From the NCBI GenBank assembly GCA_003605055.1, contig QZKP01000031.1, positions 1 through 64,000 of the forward strand: a DNA stretch of 64,000 bases, in the 5' to 3' direction. How positions within the stretch are numbered: the first letter of the stretch is position 1; each line of letters opens with the position of its first letter. The translations under genes were made by a program, and so were the position numbers. This DNA comes from Desulfarculus sp. Lineage in GTDB: Bacteria; Desulfobacterota; Desulfarculia; Desulfarculales; Desulfarculaceae. This document shows positions 35,453 to 44,824 of this stretch, piece by piece. The notes under the pieces were generated by a model, which made no database searches, was not told where the DNA came from, and saw nothing but the letters and a program-made list of their open reading frames with translations.

Positions 35453-37155
35453 TTTAGGACCGGGGGCGGCTGCATGGGTCGGATGGCGCCCTGATGCACC
35501 TGGAAGGCCTTGTTGAAGGCTATAGAGTCAGTGTGCCGGTGGGAGGCCACCACCAGTATGGCCCGGCTGTCCAGGTGCCGCAGGACGTTCTGGAAAATCT
35601 TTCGTTCGCTGTCCGGGTCCACGTTGGAGGTAGCCTCGTCCAGAAGCACCAGGCTGGGATGGCGCAGGAACAGGCGGGCCAGTAGAAGCCGTTGCCGCTG
35701 GCCCAGCGAGAGCATCTCACCGTCGTCACCCACCTGGGCCTCCAGCCCTCCGGGCATCTTTTCCACCTCTTCCAGCAGAAGTACCTGCGACAGGGCCTGG
35801 CGCAACTGGTCCTCGGAAAACTGGCCGGCCGGGTCCAGGGACTGGCGCACGCTGCCGGGGAAGAGGAAAAGGTCGTTGCTGGTGTAAAAGGTGAGCCGGC
35901 GCAGATTGGCAAATTCCGCGTCCGCCGCTGCCTGCCCGCTGGCCACCTGTACCGAGCCGCCCTGGGGCGGCAGATAACCGGCCAGGATGAGGAGCAGGGT
36001 GGACTTGCCCTGGCCCGAAGGCCCCTGGACCAGCACCCGGTCCCCCTCGGTCAACTCCAGGGAGGCCTGCTTCAGCACAGGCTTGCCGGGAAAGGAAAAG
36101 TCCACCCCCCGTAGCCGCAGTCCCTTGATCTCCCCCAGGTCGCAGTCGATTTGCTCGCTGCGCATGGCCGCCATTCTGGCCAGGACCTCGCCGACCTTTT
36201 CCACGCCGTAGCGCGATTCGCGAATGGACATCAAGTCGAACTGCATGCCATAGACATAGGTCCGCAGGCGGTTGAAGATCATGAGCAGCGCGATGAAGAT
36301 GCCGGCCTCCAGATCGTAAAAAACTAGGCCGACCGTGACCAGGGCGATGATGGAAACCAGACTGAAGGTGTCCCCCAGAATGGCGATGGCCTCGCGGGTG
36401 TGCATCTTGGAGGCGCGCCACTGACGGCTCTTGCTGGCCACCTGGTGCACCCGCTCCAGGATGGTGGGCTCCAGCATGTCGAACTTGATGCGGCTTAGAC
36501 CCTGTAATACCTGGCGGGCGACGCCCATGAGGTCCTTTTGCACCTCCGTCTCCTGTTCGCCGATCTCCTGGAGACCAGAGAACTTCCGCCGGTTGATCAC
36601 GATGCTGAACACCCCCAAGGCCATGGCCAGCAGAATGATGGCCGGGGGGGTGTAATAGAACGTGGAGAGGGTGAGCACCAGCACCGCCATCAGGTTGAAG
36701 GCAAAGCTGAGCAGGGAGAAGAACACCACGGAAACGTTCTTAACCAGGTTGACCGCCACGTTGGAAAAATTGTCCAGGTCCTCCTGGGCGGCCAAGTGGG
36801 GCGGCACCTGCAGAAGCCCCTCCATGACCATGCGCAAGGTTTCCTCGTAGATGCCGAAACGGATGTCCGTGGTCCGCTTTATTCGCCACCAGCGACCCAG
36901 GGCGAACAGGCCCACGCAGGCCACGGCCACCGCAAAGAAAAGCAGGCGCAACTCCTGTTCGCCGGCGATGGCGGGCAACCCCAGCGCCTGGCTGAGCTTG
37001 GCCACCATAGGCGCGGCGTTGCCCGGCGACACGATCAGGTATATGAGGACCATGCAATAGGCTTCCAGAGGCGGCAAGATGAGCATCAGGCCCAGGTATT
37101 CCGCCGCCACCCGTTTGCGCGCTCGCAGCAGCTCTAGGAATAAAGACAGCTTCAT
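35449..37155 (-). CDS. ABC exporter half-transporter (membrane + ATPase fused)
   Basis: A 568-residue protein with membrane helices in residues about 15-300 and an ATPase domain from about 345. Walker A is G378-P-S-G-Q-G-K-S-T386, the signature is L-S-L-G-Q near 482, Walker B is L-V-L-L-D-E near 502-507 and the H-loop His is at 539. The Q-loop position reads Y-T-S-N (S426) instead of Gln. Size and layout fit PglK/MsbA-like exporters; in this locus it may flip a lipid-linked glycan or export a peptide. It heads a minus-strand group and abuts the convergent plus-strand gene with overlapping stops. Confidence 0.87.
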   Translation of the reverse strand: MKLSLFLELLRARKRVAAEYLGLMLILPPLEAYCMVLIYLIVSPGNAAPMVAKLSQALGLPAIAGEQELRLLFFAVAVACVGLFALGRWWRIKRTTDIRFGIYEETLRMVMEGLLQVPPHLAAQEDLDNFSNVAVNLVKNVSVVFFSLLSFAFNLMAVLVLTLSTFYYTPPAIILLAMALGVFSIVINRRKFSGLQEIGEQETEVQKDLMGVARQVLQGLSRIKFDMLEPTILERVHQVASKSRQWRASKMHTREAIAILGDTFSLVSIIALVTVGLVFYDLEAGIFIALLMIFNRLRTYVYGMQFDLMSIRESRYGVEKVGEVLARMAAMRSEQIDCDLGEIKGLRLRGVDFSFPGKPVLKQASLELTEGDRVLVQGPSGQGKSTLLLILAGYLPPQGGSVQVASGQAAADAEFANLRRLTFYTSNDLFLFPGSVRQSLDPAGQFSEDQLRQALSQVLLLEEVEKMPGGLEAQVGDDGEMLSLGQRQRLLLARLFLRHPSLVLLDEATSNVDPDSERKIFQNVLRHLDSRAILVVASHRHTDSIAFNKAFQVHQGAIRPMQPPPVLN

Positions 37156-37423
37156 TGGTTACCGCCAGTGCTTATTCGATTCAAAAAACGCGGCGTCGGT
37201 CCTCATCTTTGTGCTTGGGCTGACAGAAGCGTAATGCAATAAGCGGCCGCAAGTGGCAGTTTGCGCTTGATTATAATACAAATGCCGCGCCGGCATTCTC
37301 CTTTCGGCCATGGGAGCGCGCGCATTTTTTAAGGCTCTGGCCGGAAACCCCGCCTTTGGCCTGCTTACTGAAAATGAAGGCGCACTGATTACAGACGGTG
37401 GGTTATGGCCAAGGGGCCGGGCA
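37156..37423. other. 268-bp gap, no gene recognised
   Basis: Lies between the ABC exporter start and the methyltransferase stop. It holds a TATAATAC sequence (near 37272) on the plus strand that reads partly as -10 elements on both strands, but no matching -35 with good spacing. The plus-strand frame that begins here runs antisense to the methyltransferase and is not used. Confidence 0.35.
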
Positions 37424-38299
37424 TTACATGCTGTTCATCTCAGGGGTCCAGTAGAAAATCCCCATCCACTTGCTGCGATCCATCTTGGGATGTTTGCGGT
37501 ACAGGGTGAAGTTGTACTCAGCGGCATAGTCCTCGGTGTGGCGGGTTTCTTTCTCGGGATTGTCCTCCCGCGGCATGCGCTCGAAGAAGATCACACAGCG
37601 GGATATGCGCTTGAGCTGCTTGATGTAGGCCTGCTTGGCTGGCCCATTGGGGACGTGCACCAGGTGAGAGAGACAGAAGGTATGGCTGAAATAATCCGCG
37701 GGAAAGCGATTGAAAAACTGGTGCTCCAGCACGTCCTGGCAGTAGAAGGTGGCGCGGGGATAGTCCGCAAACATGGTGGAGCGTGCGTATTCAATGGCCT
37801 CGGCTGATATGTCCAGGCCATGTATCTCGCACCCGTAGCAATCGGCCAGATAGCGCAGGAAGCCGCCCGCATTGCAGCCAGACTCCAGAACCCGGCTGCG
37901 CCCGTCCAAAGGAGGGATCAGCCGCTTTTCGATCATCTCCGGCAGGCTCCGCTCCAAATGGGGGTTGCGGCGCTGGGCATACACGTCTTCCAGGGAGGTG
38001 GAGTGGTGCAGGCGCAGCAAGGGCAGGCCCAACAACCGCAGGGTCAGCCGTCCCTGCTGGCCCTGGTAGACGGTTTCTCGCCAAAATTCAGGGTCGGGAA
38101 GCGGCTTGTCTTCCTTGAAGTACAGCACCTTGCCCAGCAAGGGCACTGCATTCAGCCTGAGCAGCTTGTTCTTCAGCTTATGGGATACCTGCACTGGCCT
38201 TCGCAATATGAATGGTTGGCTGAAAGTCTGGTGGTTGCCAAAGCGGCCATAAATCGCTGATGCCCCCGTCGCAGGAGAAAATTTGCAACGACAACTCAA
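37424..38299 (-). CDS. SAM-dependent methyltransferase
   Basis: A 291-residue frame whose residues about 130-230 form a class I methyltransferase core: V-L-E-S-G-C-N-A-G-G-F binds SAM, followed by H-G-L-D-I-S with the acidic residue of strand 2, and F-C-L-S-H-L-V-H-V in place of the usual post-core motif. The first 60 or so residues are basic and of uncertain authenticity; the nominal TTG at 38299 has no ribosome site and the true start may lie further in. Substrate unknown, presumably a sugar or glycan end. Confidence 0.78.
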   Translation of the reverse strand: MSCRCKFSPATGASAIYGRFGNHQTFSQPFILRRPVQVSHKLKNKLLRLNAVPLLGKVLYFKEDKPLPDPEFWRETVYQGQQGRLTLRLLGLPLLRLHHSTSLEDVYAQRRNPHLERSLPEMIEKRLIPPLDGRSRVLESGCNAGGFLRYLADCYGCEIHGLDISAEAIEYARSTMFADYPRATFYCQDVLEHQFFNRFPADYFSHTFCLSHLVHVPNGPAKQAYIKQLKRISRCVIFFERMPREDNPEKETRHTEDYAAEYNFTLYRKHPKMDRSKWMGIFYWTPEMNSM

Positions 38300-38421
38300 A
38301 ATCTTAATTCATGTTAACAAAATTTACGATCCTTTGCACGGCGGCGTCGGGCAGGGGCAACCTCCAGGCCGCTCCGGCCGAAGGCTGCGGCCAAGGCCCA
38401 CCGCAGGTTCCGATAGGACGG

Positions 38422-39885
38422 CTACACCTTTTCGGCCAGACCCGCCAGATGTAAAAGCCGCCGGCCCACGGCCTGGCCGGCGCGCCCCCGGTTGACCGGG
38501 ATCATCTTGTCCACCAGCCGGGCCCGGTTTTCCCGGTCCAGGGAGGGGTCGCGCAGATAGCCGTTCAGCAGGGCCTCCAGCTCACCAAAGGAATAGGCGT
38601 TGCGGCAGGCCCCGGACTCCAGCACCGGCTGCAGGTGGGTGTAGGTCTCGAAGAACCTGGCCGGCCGGTCCGTGTCCCGGTATTGGAATAGGCTGACGTT
38701 GATCACCGGCCGGTCCAGGATGGCCGCCTCGATCATAAGGGTGGAGTACTCGGTCAAGAGCACGTCGGCGTGGCCCAAGGTCTCGGCCAGGCCCAGCATG
38801 TCCTCCTTGGGCATGTCCAGGCCTCCGGACAGGCTCTCTATCCTGGGGTGGGCGAAGCGCACCAGCCCGCGATAGTCCCGCTCCAAGGCCTCAATGCGCC
38901 CTTGGTAGCTCTCCAGCACTTGGCCGTTGCCCTTGCTCACGAAGTAGGCCGGGTGCAGGCGCACCAGGAGCTGGGCCGGCTGGGCGAAGCGGTCCTCCCT
39001 GATCGCCTGGGCCAGCCACTCCAGGGCGTCGAAGGTGTGGGGGAAGTTCTTGGGCGCCGAGCTGCCGTAGAACAGGAGCCGGCGTCCGGGGTCCAGGCCC
39101 AGGCTGGCCAGGAACTCGGGCCGCGGCCGTAGCCGCAGGCTGCCGTCAAAGTAGTAGTCCCAGTGGGCCACGCCCTCCACGGAGATGATGCCCGGGTCTA
39201 TATCCTGGTACACGGCCAACTCCTGAGCCATCCGCAGGTTCCAGGCGATCACCGCGTCGGGCCGGGCCGCGCGGTAGCCCTTGGCCGTGGGGTTGTCCCA
39301 GGAGTGCACGACGGCCGCCACCGGGCAGTGGTGGCGGCGGGCGGCGCGCATGAAAAAGGGGTCTATGCTGTAGCCCACCGAGGAGGTCACCAGCAGGCGG
39401 GGCTGGAACTCGCGGAAGTAGGGGTCATAAAAGCGGCCCGGGAACAGGCGGTCCTGCAGGGCGATCAGGCCCCGGCGCAGGGCCGGGCTCTGGCCGGCCA
39501 GCCGGCCCAGGGCGATGGCCGCGTTGTCCACCGCCTGGGCCCGGCGGCCGCCGTGGAAGTTGTAGTCGTGCAGATAGGTGCGCGCCTCGGCCGTGAGGTT
39601 GCGCTGCCGGCCGTCGCCGCCGCTCAGGCGGGTGTTGGCCAGCAGCAGCCAGCGGCCCAGGCGGGTGCCCTTGAGCTGGGCCAGGGCCTGGGGCATGAGC
39701 ACCGGCCGGCAGAGCACGTTGCCGCCCTCCAGGCGGGGGGCGAAGTGCTCCAGGTCCTCGTCGCGCAGGAAAACCACCAGCCGGGCCCCGGAGTCCTTGA
39801 GCACCTGGAACACGTCCGAGTAGAGCAGATAGCGCACCGAGGGGTTGCGCCAGGCGGAGATGAATATGGTGGGTGCTGCGGCCAT
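38422..39885 (-). CDS. GT-B-like transferase (CDP-glycerol transferase / capsule type)
   Basis: A 487-residue protein with a GT-B two-domain pattern. The N-terminal half has H-S-W-D-N-P near residue 195, and the C-terminal half has Y-G-S-S-A-P-K-N-F, V-R-L-H-P-A-Y and T-E-Y-S-T-L-M-I-E-A-A, which resemble the nucleotide-binding region of CDP-glycerol:poly(glycerophosphate) transferases and related capsule enzymes. ATG is at 39885. It is divergent from the plus-strand nonulosonate block across 253 bases. Whether it transfers a sugar or a glycerol-phosphate cannot be told. Confidence 0.75.
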   Translation of the reverse strand: MAAAPTIFISAWRNPSVRYLLYSDVFQVLKDSGARLVVFLRDEDLEHFAPRLEGGNVLCRPVLMPQALAQLKGTRLGRWLLLANTRLSGGDGRQRNLTAEARTYLHDYNFHGGRRAQAVDNAAIALGRLAGQSPALRRGLIALQDRLFPGRFYDPYFREFQPRLLVTSSVGYSIDPFFMRAARRHHCPVAAVVHSWDNPTAKGYRAARPDAVIAWNLRMAQELAVYQDIDPGIISVEGVAHWDYYFDGSLRLRPRPEFLASLGLDPGRRLLFYGSSAPKNFPHTFDALEWLAQAIREDRFAQPAQLLVRLHPAYFVSKGNGQVLESYQGRIEALERDYRGLVRFAHPRIESLSGGLDMPKEDMLGLAETLGHADVLLTEYSTLMIEAAILDRPVINVSLFQYRDTDRPARFFETYTHLQPVLESGACRNAYSFGELEALLNGYLRDPSLDRENRARLVDKMIPVNRGRAGQAVGRRLLHLAGLAEKV

Positions 39886-40005
39886 CGGCCTCCTCGCGCC
39901 TGGGTCCTGGGGCCCTGCTCAAGGCAAGCGATTGTATCATAGCGCCGGCGTAGTTACTTGGCCAGCCCCGCGAGGCTGACCCAAGTGAAGTCCTCAAAAT
40001 GCCGC

Positions 40006-40034
40006 TTGAATTACCTTGGTGGCCGGGATAAATT
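40006..40034 (+). promoter_or_regulatory. Candidate promoter of the nonulosonate block
   Basis: TTGAAT (40006-40011) and TAAATT (40029-40034) are separated by 17 bases, in the gap between the divergent genes. The predicted message would have a leader of about 100 bases that includes a GGCCGG/CCGGCC hairpin and a later run of seven T; a leader attenuator is possible but weak. Confidence 0.45.
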
Positions 40035-40138
40035 GACTCTAAAATATCTCCGGCGCGGCCGGCGGGCTGTCCGGCCCTGGCGGATATGGTCTCAGCTTTT
40101 TTTATTTGCCTATTAGCAACCCTGGTCAGACCGGAATC

Positions 40139-41191
40139 ATGAAGCAAGACAACCCCCTGCATTGCCCGCTGGGCGTCAGTGTGCGCCAGGTTATCCAGCG
40201 CATCAACGACAACAAGATGGGCATCGTGCTCATGGTGGACCAGGACGGGCGCCTGCTGGGCACCATCACCGACGGCGACGTGCGGCGTTTCCTCTTGAAC
40301 CAGGGCAGCCTGGACGGCCCGGCCGGTCCCCTGATCTGGCAACATCCGGTCACCGCGCCGGCCGGCGCCTCCCGTGGGGAGCTGACCCGGCTGCTGACCG
40401 AGCACAAGCTGCGCAACATCCCTCTGCTGGACGATGACGGCCGGCCCACCGGCCTGTTCACCCTGGCCGACGCCCTGGAGAGCGAGGGCGAACGGCCCTG
40501 CGCGGTGATTCTGGCCGGGGGGCAGGGCAAGCGGCTGCGGCCCCTGACCGAGGACATCCCCAAGCCCATGCTGCCGGTGGGGGACGCCCCCCTGCTGGAG
40601 AACATCGTGCGCAACCTGGTGGCCTGCGGCTTCAGCGACATATACTTGTCGGTGAACTACAAGGCCCAGGTCATCGAGGACCATTTCGGCGACGGCCAGG
40701 CCTTCAGGGCCCATATCCGCTATCTGCGCGAGGAAACGGAGTTGGACACGGCCGGGCCGCTGTCCCTGCTGCCGCCCCAGTCCGCGCCGCTGTTGGTGAC
40801 CAACGGCGACATCTACACCGCCACCGGCCTGGACCGGCTGTACGAGTTCCACCTGGCCCACCGCTGCGTGATGACCGTGGCCGCCACCCAGTACCGGGTC
40901 AAGGTGCCCTACGGCGTGCTAAACCTGGCCGGGCACCTGCTGCTGGGCATGGATGAGAAGCCGGAGCAGCGCTTCTACTGCAACGGGGGCATCTACGTGA
41001 TCAACCCGGAGATACTGCGCCTGATCCCCGCGGGCGAAGCCTTTTCCATGAGCCAGCTCCTGGAGCGGGTGCTGGGGGCCGGGCTGCCGGTGGCCGTGTT
41101 CCCCATCCACGAGTCCTGGGTGGACGTAGGCCAGCGGGCCGACCTGGAGCGGGCCTGTGAGGAGGCCCTCGGCAAGGGGGGGGAGCAGTAG
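40139..41191 (+). CDS. ptmE: CBS-domain sugar-phosphate nucleotidyltransferase (PtmE-like)
   Basis: About 350 residues. Residues about 8-125 are a CBS pair (G-T-I-T-D-G-D-V-R-R near 42, then the T-G-L-F-T-L-A-D end), and the rest is an NTP-transferase domain with L-A-G-G-Q-G-K-R-L-R-P-L-T and K-P-M-L-P-V. This fusion is characteristic of PtmE, which makes GDP-GlcN/GlcNAc for legionaminic acid. The following genes (LegB, LegI and LegG types) fit that role. ATG at 40139 has a weak CGGA site; TTG at 40106 is unlikely. The stop overlaps the next GTG start by one base. Confidence 0.87.
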   Translation: MKQDNPLHCPLGVSVRQVIQRINDNKMGIVLMVDQDGRLLGTITDGDVRRFLLNQGSLDGPAGPLIWQHPVTAPAGASRGELTRLLTEHKLRNIPLLDDDGRPTGLFTLADALESEGERPCAVILAGGQGKRLRPLTEDIPKPMLPVGDAPLLENIVRNLVACGFSDIYLSVNYKAQVIEDHFGDGQAFRAHIRYLREETELDTAGPLSLLPPQSAPLLVTNGDIYTATGLDRLYEFHLAHRCVMTVAATQYRVKVPYGVLNLAGHLLLGMDEKPEQRFYCNGGIYVINPEILRLIPAGEAFSMSQLLERVLGAGLPVAVFPIHESWVDVGQRADLERACEEALGKGGEQ

Positions 41192-42186
41192 TGGGTTTCT
41201 GGCAGGATCTGCCGGTGCTGGTCACCGGCGCCGACGGCTTCATCGGCAGCCACCTTACCGAGCGCCTGGCCGCCGAAGGCGCCCGGGTGCGGGCCCTGGC
41301 CTATTACAACTCATTCGCCCGCTGGGGCTGGCTGGACGAACTGCCGGCCGCGGCCCGGGAGCGGGTGGAGATATTCCCCGGCGACATCCGCGACCCCCAG
41401 CGGGTGGAGGAGGCGGTGCAGGGGCAGAAGGTGGTGTTCCACCTGGCCAGCCTCATCGCCATACCCTACAGCTACCACGCCCCGGACAGCTATGTGCAGA
41501 CCAACGTGGGCGGTGCGCTGAACGTGCTCAACGCCTGCCGGCGCCAGGGGGTGGAGCGCCTGGTGCACACCTCCACCAGCGAGGTCTACGGCTCGGCGCG
41601 CTACGTGCCCATTGACGAGCAGCACCCCCTGCAGGGCCAGAGCCCCTACAGCGCCTCCAAGATCGGGGCCGACGCCCTGGCCGAGAGCTACTGGCGCGCC
41701 TTTGGCCTGCCGGTGGCCATCATCCGGCCCTTCAACACCTACGGCCCCCGCCAGTCGGGCCGGGCGGTGATCCCCACCATGCTCAGCCAACTGGCCGCCG
41801 GGGCCCAAGAGTTGCGCCTGGGGGCGCTCAGCCCCACCCGGGACTTCAACTACGTGGCCGACACGGTGGAGGGCTTTTTGGCCGTGGCCCGGGCCGAACA
41901 GGCGCTGGGCCGGGTGGTCAACATCGGCTCGGGCCGGGAGATCGCCATCGGCGATCTGGCCGAAAAGATCATGGCCGCGGTGGGCCGTAAGGTGCCCATC
42001 CTCACAGAAGAGGCCCGGCTGCGGCCGGCGGCCAGCGAGGTGGACCGCCTGCTCTGCGACCACACCCTGGCCCGGGAGCTGACCGGCTGGCAGCCGCGCC
42101 ACAGCCTGGAAGAGGGGCTGGCCGCCACCGCCGCCTGGGTGGCCGCCAACCTGCACCACTTCCGACCCGGCTCCTACACCATCTAG
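41191..42186 (+). CDS. legB: Nucleotide-GlcNAc 4,6-dehydratase (LegB-like)
   Basis: A 331-residue extended SDR. T-G-A-D-G-F-I-G-S-H begins near residue 12, the Y-Y-N-S-F-A-R-W-G-W-L-D segment is a hallmark of LegB-type dehydratases, and the catalytic S-T-S-E-V-Y-G and Y-S-A-S-K are intact. LegB makes the 4-keto-6-deoxy intermediate on the way to legionaminic acid. The start is GTG at 41191, overlapping the PtmE-like stop. The aminotransferase LegC that normally follows is not here; the next gene is a capsule-type protein. Confidence 0.9.
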   Translation: MGFWQDLPVLVTGADGFIGSHLTERLAAEGARVRALAYYNSFARWGWLDELPAAARERVEIFPGDIRDPQRVEEAVQGQKVVFHLASLIAIPYSYHAPDSYVQTNVGGALNVLNACRRQGVERLVHTSTSEVYGSARYVPIDEQHPLQGQSPYSASKIGADALAESYWRAFGLPVAIIRPFNTYGPRQSGRAVIPTMLSQLAAGAQELRLGALSPTRDFNYVADTVEGFLAVARAEQALGRVVNIGSGREIAIGDLAEKIMAAVGRKVPILTEEARLRPAASEVDRLLCDHTLARELTGWQPRHSLEEGLAATAAWVAANLHHFRPGSYTI

Positions 42187-42189
42187 CCG

Positions 42190-43752
42190 ATGAACGCGCT
42201 GTTCCTCACCCAAGCCGGCAGCCTGGAAACCTTCCATCGGCTGGCCCAGGCCCTGCGGCCCCTTGGCCTAGAGCGCGCCGGCTTCGTGGTCACGGACTCG
42301 CGCTACTTTCATGAGACCTTTCTGCCGCAACACCCCGGGTTCGAAAGCCAGGGCCAGGCCCTGCTCAAGGAGTGGGAGCTCTACGCCCGGGCCCTGGCCG
42401 GCCGGGCCGAGCCAACGGCGCTGGCCGAGTTGGAACAGCGCCTGGGCGCGCCCTATCTCTGGGACGCCCTGGTGGCCGACCGGCGCATATACCTGGGCCG
42501 CAAGGCCACCTTCACCCAGGACTACGCTCCGTCCTTCAGTCACCCGCAGATGCTCTCCATCCTGCAGCACATGGCTTTAGCCCTGGAGGCGCTGTTCGAC
42601 CAGGTGCAGCCGGATATGGTGGTCTCCTTCATCTGCGTGACCATGGCCGACTACCTGGGCTGGCGGGTGGCGGCCAGCCGGGGCATTCCCTACCTGAACC
42701 TGCGGCCCACCCGCATACGCAACTACTTTTACGCCGGCGAAAGCCCCCTGGAGCCCTCGGCCTGGCTGTGGCGAGCCTATGAGCGCCGGCGGACCGCGGG
42801 CGGCGACACCACGGCGGCGGCCGCGTATCTGGCCGAGGTGCGCGGCCAGAGTGCCCGCTACGAGGGCGTGATCGCGCCCTCGGCCAAGCCCATGGAGCAG
42901 GCCCTGGGCCCCGGCGAGCAGCCGGGCCCGGCCGCCCGCCTGGCCCGGGCCTGGGGGCAGTGGCGCGACTACCAGAGCAAATACCGCCGGGACCCGCACG
43001 TGCCGCCGCTGGTCAGCCAGACTATTTACCGGCGGGTGGTCAAGCCCTGGCGGGCCTGGAGCCTGGACCAGCGCCTGCGGCCCCATTACCTGAGCCCGGA
43101 TCAACTGGCCGCGGGCAGCTTCGCCTTCTTTCCCCTGCACAAGGAGCCCGAGGTCACGCTCCTGGTCTACAGCAAGCCCTATCTGAACCAGATCGAGGCC
43201 TGCCGGCTCATCGCCTCCAGCCTGCCGGTGGGCCTGAAGCTGGTGGTCAAGGAGCACCCGGGCAGCGTGGGGGCGCGTAAGCCGGGCTTCTACAGCAAGC
43301 TCTTGCAGATACCCAATCTGGCCCTGGCCCCGCCGGAGCTGGACGCGCGCCGGCTCATAGAAAAGGCGGCGCTCATCGCGGTGATCGCCGGGTCGGTGGG
43401 CTTTGAGGCCCTGATGCTGGGGCGACCGGTGCTGACCCTGGGCAACGCGCCCTTCAACTGCCTGCCCCCCAGCATGCTGCGCCAGGCGACCCAGCCCCTG
43501 CGCCTGAGTCAGGAGGTGGCCGGGCTGCTGGCCGGTCACCAGCACGACGAGCAGGCGCTCCTGGCCTACCTGAGCACGGTGATGGAAAACTCCTGCCCGG
43601 TGGACTGGTACTCCCTGTTCCTGGGCCGGCAGGGGGTGCATACCGTGGGCAATGAGGAGGGCGACCGCCAGGCGCGGCAAGAGGAGCAGACCGGCCGCCT
43701 GGCCGAGTATCTGCTGCGGCGGGCGGCGGAGATCAAGGCGGGGGCTGCCTAG
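42190..43752 (+). CDS. Capsule polysaccharide biosynthesis protein (KpsS/KpsC-like)
   Basis: A 520-residue protein. The C-terminal half has F-F-P-L-H-K-E-P-E, V-V-K-E-H-P-G-S and I-A-G-S-V-G-F-E-A-L, the conserved pattern of the capsule synthesis family (PF05159 type), some of whose members are Kdo transferases. The N-terminal half is a Rossmann-like domain (P-D-M-V-V-S-F-I). In this operon it may transfer the nonulosonic acid or build the glycan base. It begins three bases after LegB and ends 22 bases before the LegI gene. Confidence 0.78.
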   Translation: MNALFLTQAGSLETFHRLAQALRPLGLERAGFVVTDSRYFHETFLPQHPGFESQGQALLKEWELYARALAGRAEPTALAELEQRLGAPYLWDALVADRRIYLGRKATFTQDYAPSFSHPQMLSILQHMALALEALFDQVQPDMVVSFICVTMADYLGWRVAASRGIPYLNLRPTRIRNYFYAGESPLEPSAWLWRAYERRRTAGGDTTAAAAYLAEVRGQSARYEGVIAPSAKPMEQALGPGEQPGPAARLARAWGQWRDYQSKYRRDPHVPPLVSQTIYRRVVKPWRAWSLDQRLRPHYLSPDQLAAGSFAFFPLHKEPEVTLLVYSKPYLNQIEACRLIASSLPVGLKLVVKEHPGSVGARKPGFYSKLLQIPNLALAPPELDARRLIEKAALIAVIAGSVGFEALMLGRPVLTLGNAPFNCLPPSMLRQATQPLRLSQEVAGLLAGHQHDEQALLAYLSTVMENSCPVDWYSLFLGRQGVHTVGNEEGDRQARQEEQTGRLAEYLLRRAAEIKAGAA

Positions 43753-43774
43753 GCCCCTGCGGCGGGAGAGGAGC

Positions 43775-44824
43775 ATGGCAGAGTTCGAGCTGGCTGGCCG
43801 CAAGATCGGCCCCACCCATCCGCCCCTGGTCATTGCCGAGGCGGGCATCAATCACGAGGGCGAGTTTACTAAGGCCATCGCCCTGGTGGACGCGGCCAAG
43901 GCCGCCGGCGCGGAGTGCATCAAGTTTCAGTGCCACATCACCGAGGCCGAGATGATCCCCACGGACATGACCCCGGGCGAGATATCCCGGGAAAAGCTAT
44001 GGGACATCATCAAGCGCTGCGAGCTGAGTGCGGACGAGGAGCGGCGGGTGCAGGCCCACTGCGCCCAGCAGGGCATCCGGTATCTGTCCACGCCCTTCTC
44101 CCGCGAGGCCGCCGACCGCCTGCAGGCCATGGGCGTGCCCGCCTTCAAGATCGGCTCGGGCGAGTGCAATAACCTGCCCCTGCTCAAGCATGTGGCTTCC
44201 TTCGGCAAGCCCATGATCCTGTCCACGGGCATGAACGACCTGGAGTCCGTGCGCCGCTCGGTGGCGGTGATCCAGGCCGCCGGCGCGCCCTTGATGCTCA
44301 TGCACTGCACTTCCTTGTACCCCACGCCCCATGACAAGGTTCGCCTGGGGGCCATCCCCCAGATGATTAGGGAGTTCGGCCTGCCCGTGGGCCTGAGCGA
44401 CCACAGCCTGGGCATCTGGGCCTGCCTGGGCGCCGTGGCCCTGGGGGCCTGCGCGCTGGAAAAGCACTTCACCATTAGCCGCGACTGGCCGGGCCCGGAC
44501 ACCGGCCTGTCCATCGAGCCGCAGGAGTTGGCCGATCTGGTGAATGGCTCGCGGGCGGTGTGGGAGGCGGCGGGCAAGGGAGAGGCCACGGCCAAGGGCA
44601 TTCTGCCCGAGGAGCAGCCGGTGATAGACTTCGCTTACGCCAGCGTGGTGACCATCGCGCCCATCAAGGCCGGCCAGAGTTTCGACCGGGACAACACCTG
44701 GGTCAAGCGGCCGGGCACCGGGCCCATACTGGCCGCGGACCTGGAGCGGGTGCTGGGCAAGAAGGCCCGCCGCGACCTGCCGGCCGAGGTGCAGATCGCC
44801 CCGGACGACGTGCATGGCTTCTAA
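43775..44824 (+). CDS. legI: Nonulosonic acid synthase (NeuB/LegI family)
   Basis: About 349 residues. The N-terminal TIM barrel condenses phosphoenolpyruvate with a mannosamine-type sugar; A-E-A-G-I-N-H-E-G, K-F-Q, S-T-P-F-S and S-T-G-M lie in the expected order. Residues about 285-345 form the SAF (antifreeze-like) domain with R-P-G-T-G-P that closes the active site. The start ATG at 43775 has GAGAGGAG just upstream; the longer frame overlaps the previous gene. Neighbours favour a legionaminic-type product over sialic acid, but the sequence alone does not settle the substrate. Confidence 0.93.
   Translation: MAEFELAGRKIGPTHPPLVIAEAGINHEGEFTKAIALVDAAKAAGAECIKFQCHITEAEMIPTDMTPGEISREKLWDIIKRCELSADEERRVQAHCAQQGIRYLSTPFSREAADRLQAMGVPAFKIGSGECNNLPLLKHVASFGKPMILSTGMNDLESVRRSVAVIQAAGAPLMLMHCTSLYPTPHDKVRLGAIPQMIREFGLPVGLSDHSLGIWACLGAVALGACALEKHFTISRDWPGPDTGLSIEPQELADLVNGSRAVWEAAGKGEATAKGILPEEQPVIDFAYASVVTIAPIKAGQSFDRDNTWVKRPGTGPILAADLERVLGKKARRDLPAEVQIAPDDVHGF

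Noticed and set aside
40049-40113. GC-rich hairpin and T-run in the leader of the nonulosonate block as a terminator or riboswitch
   Set aside because: The T-run is about 20 bases away from the stem and no known riboswitch core was recognised.
39425-40861. Minus-strand open frame of 478 codons
   Set aside because: It crosses two divergent real genes and their promoter gap, and its translation is low-complexity Pro/Gly/Gln-rich.
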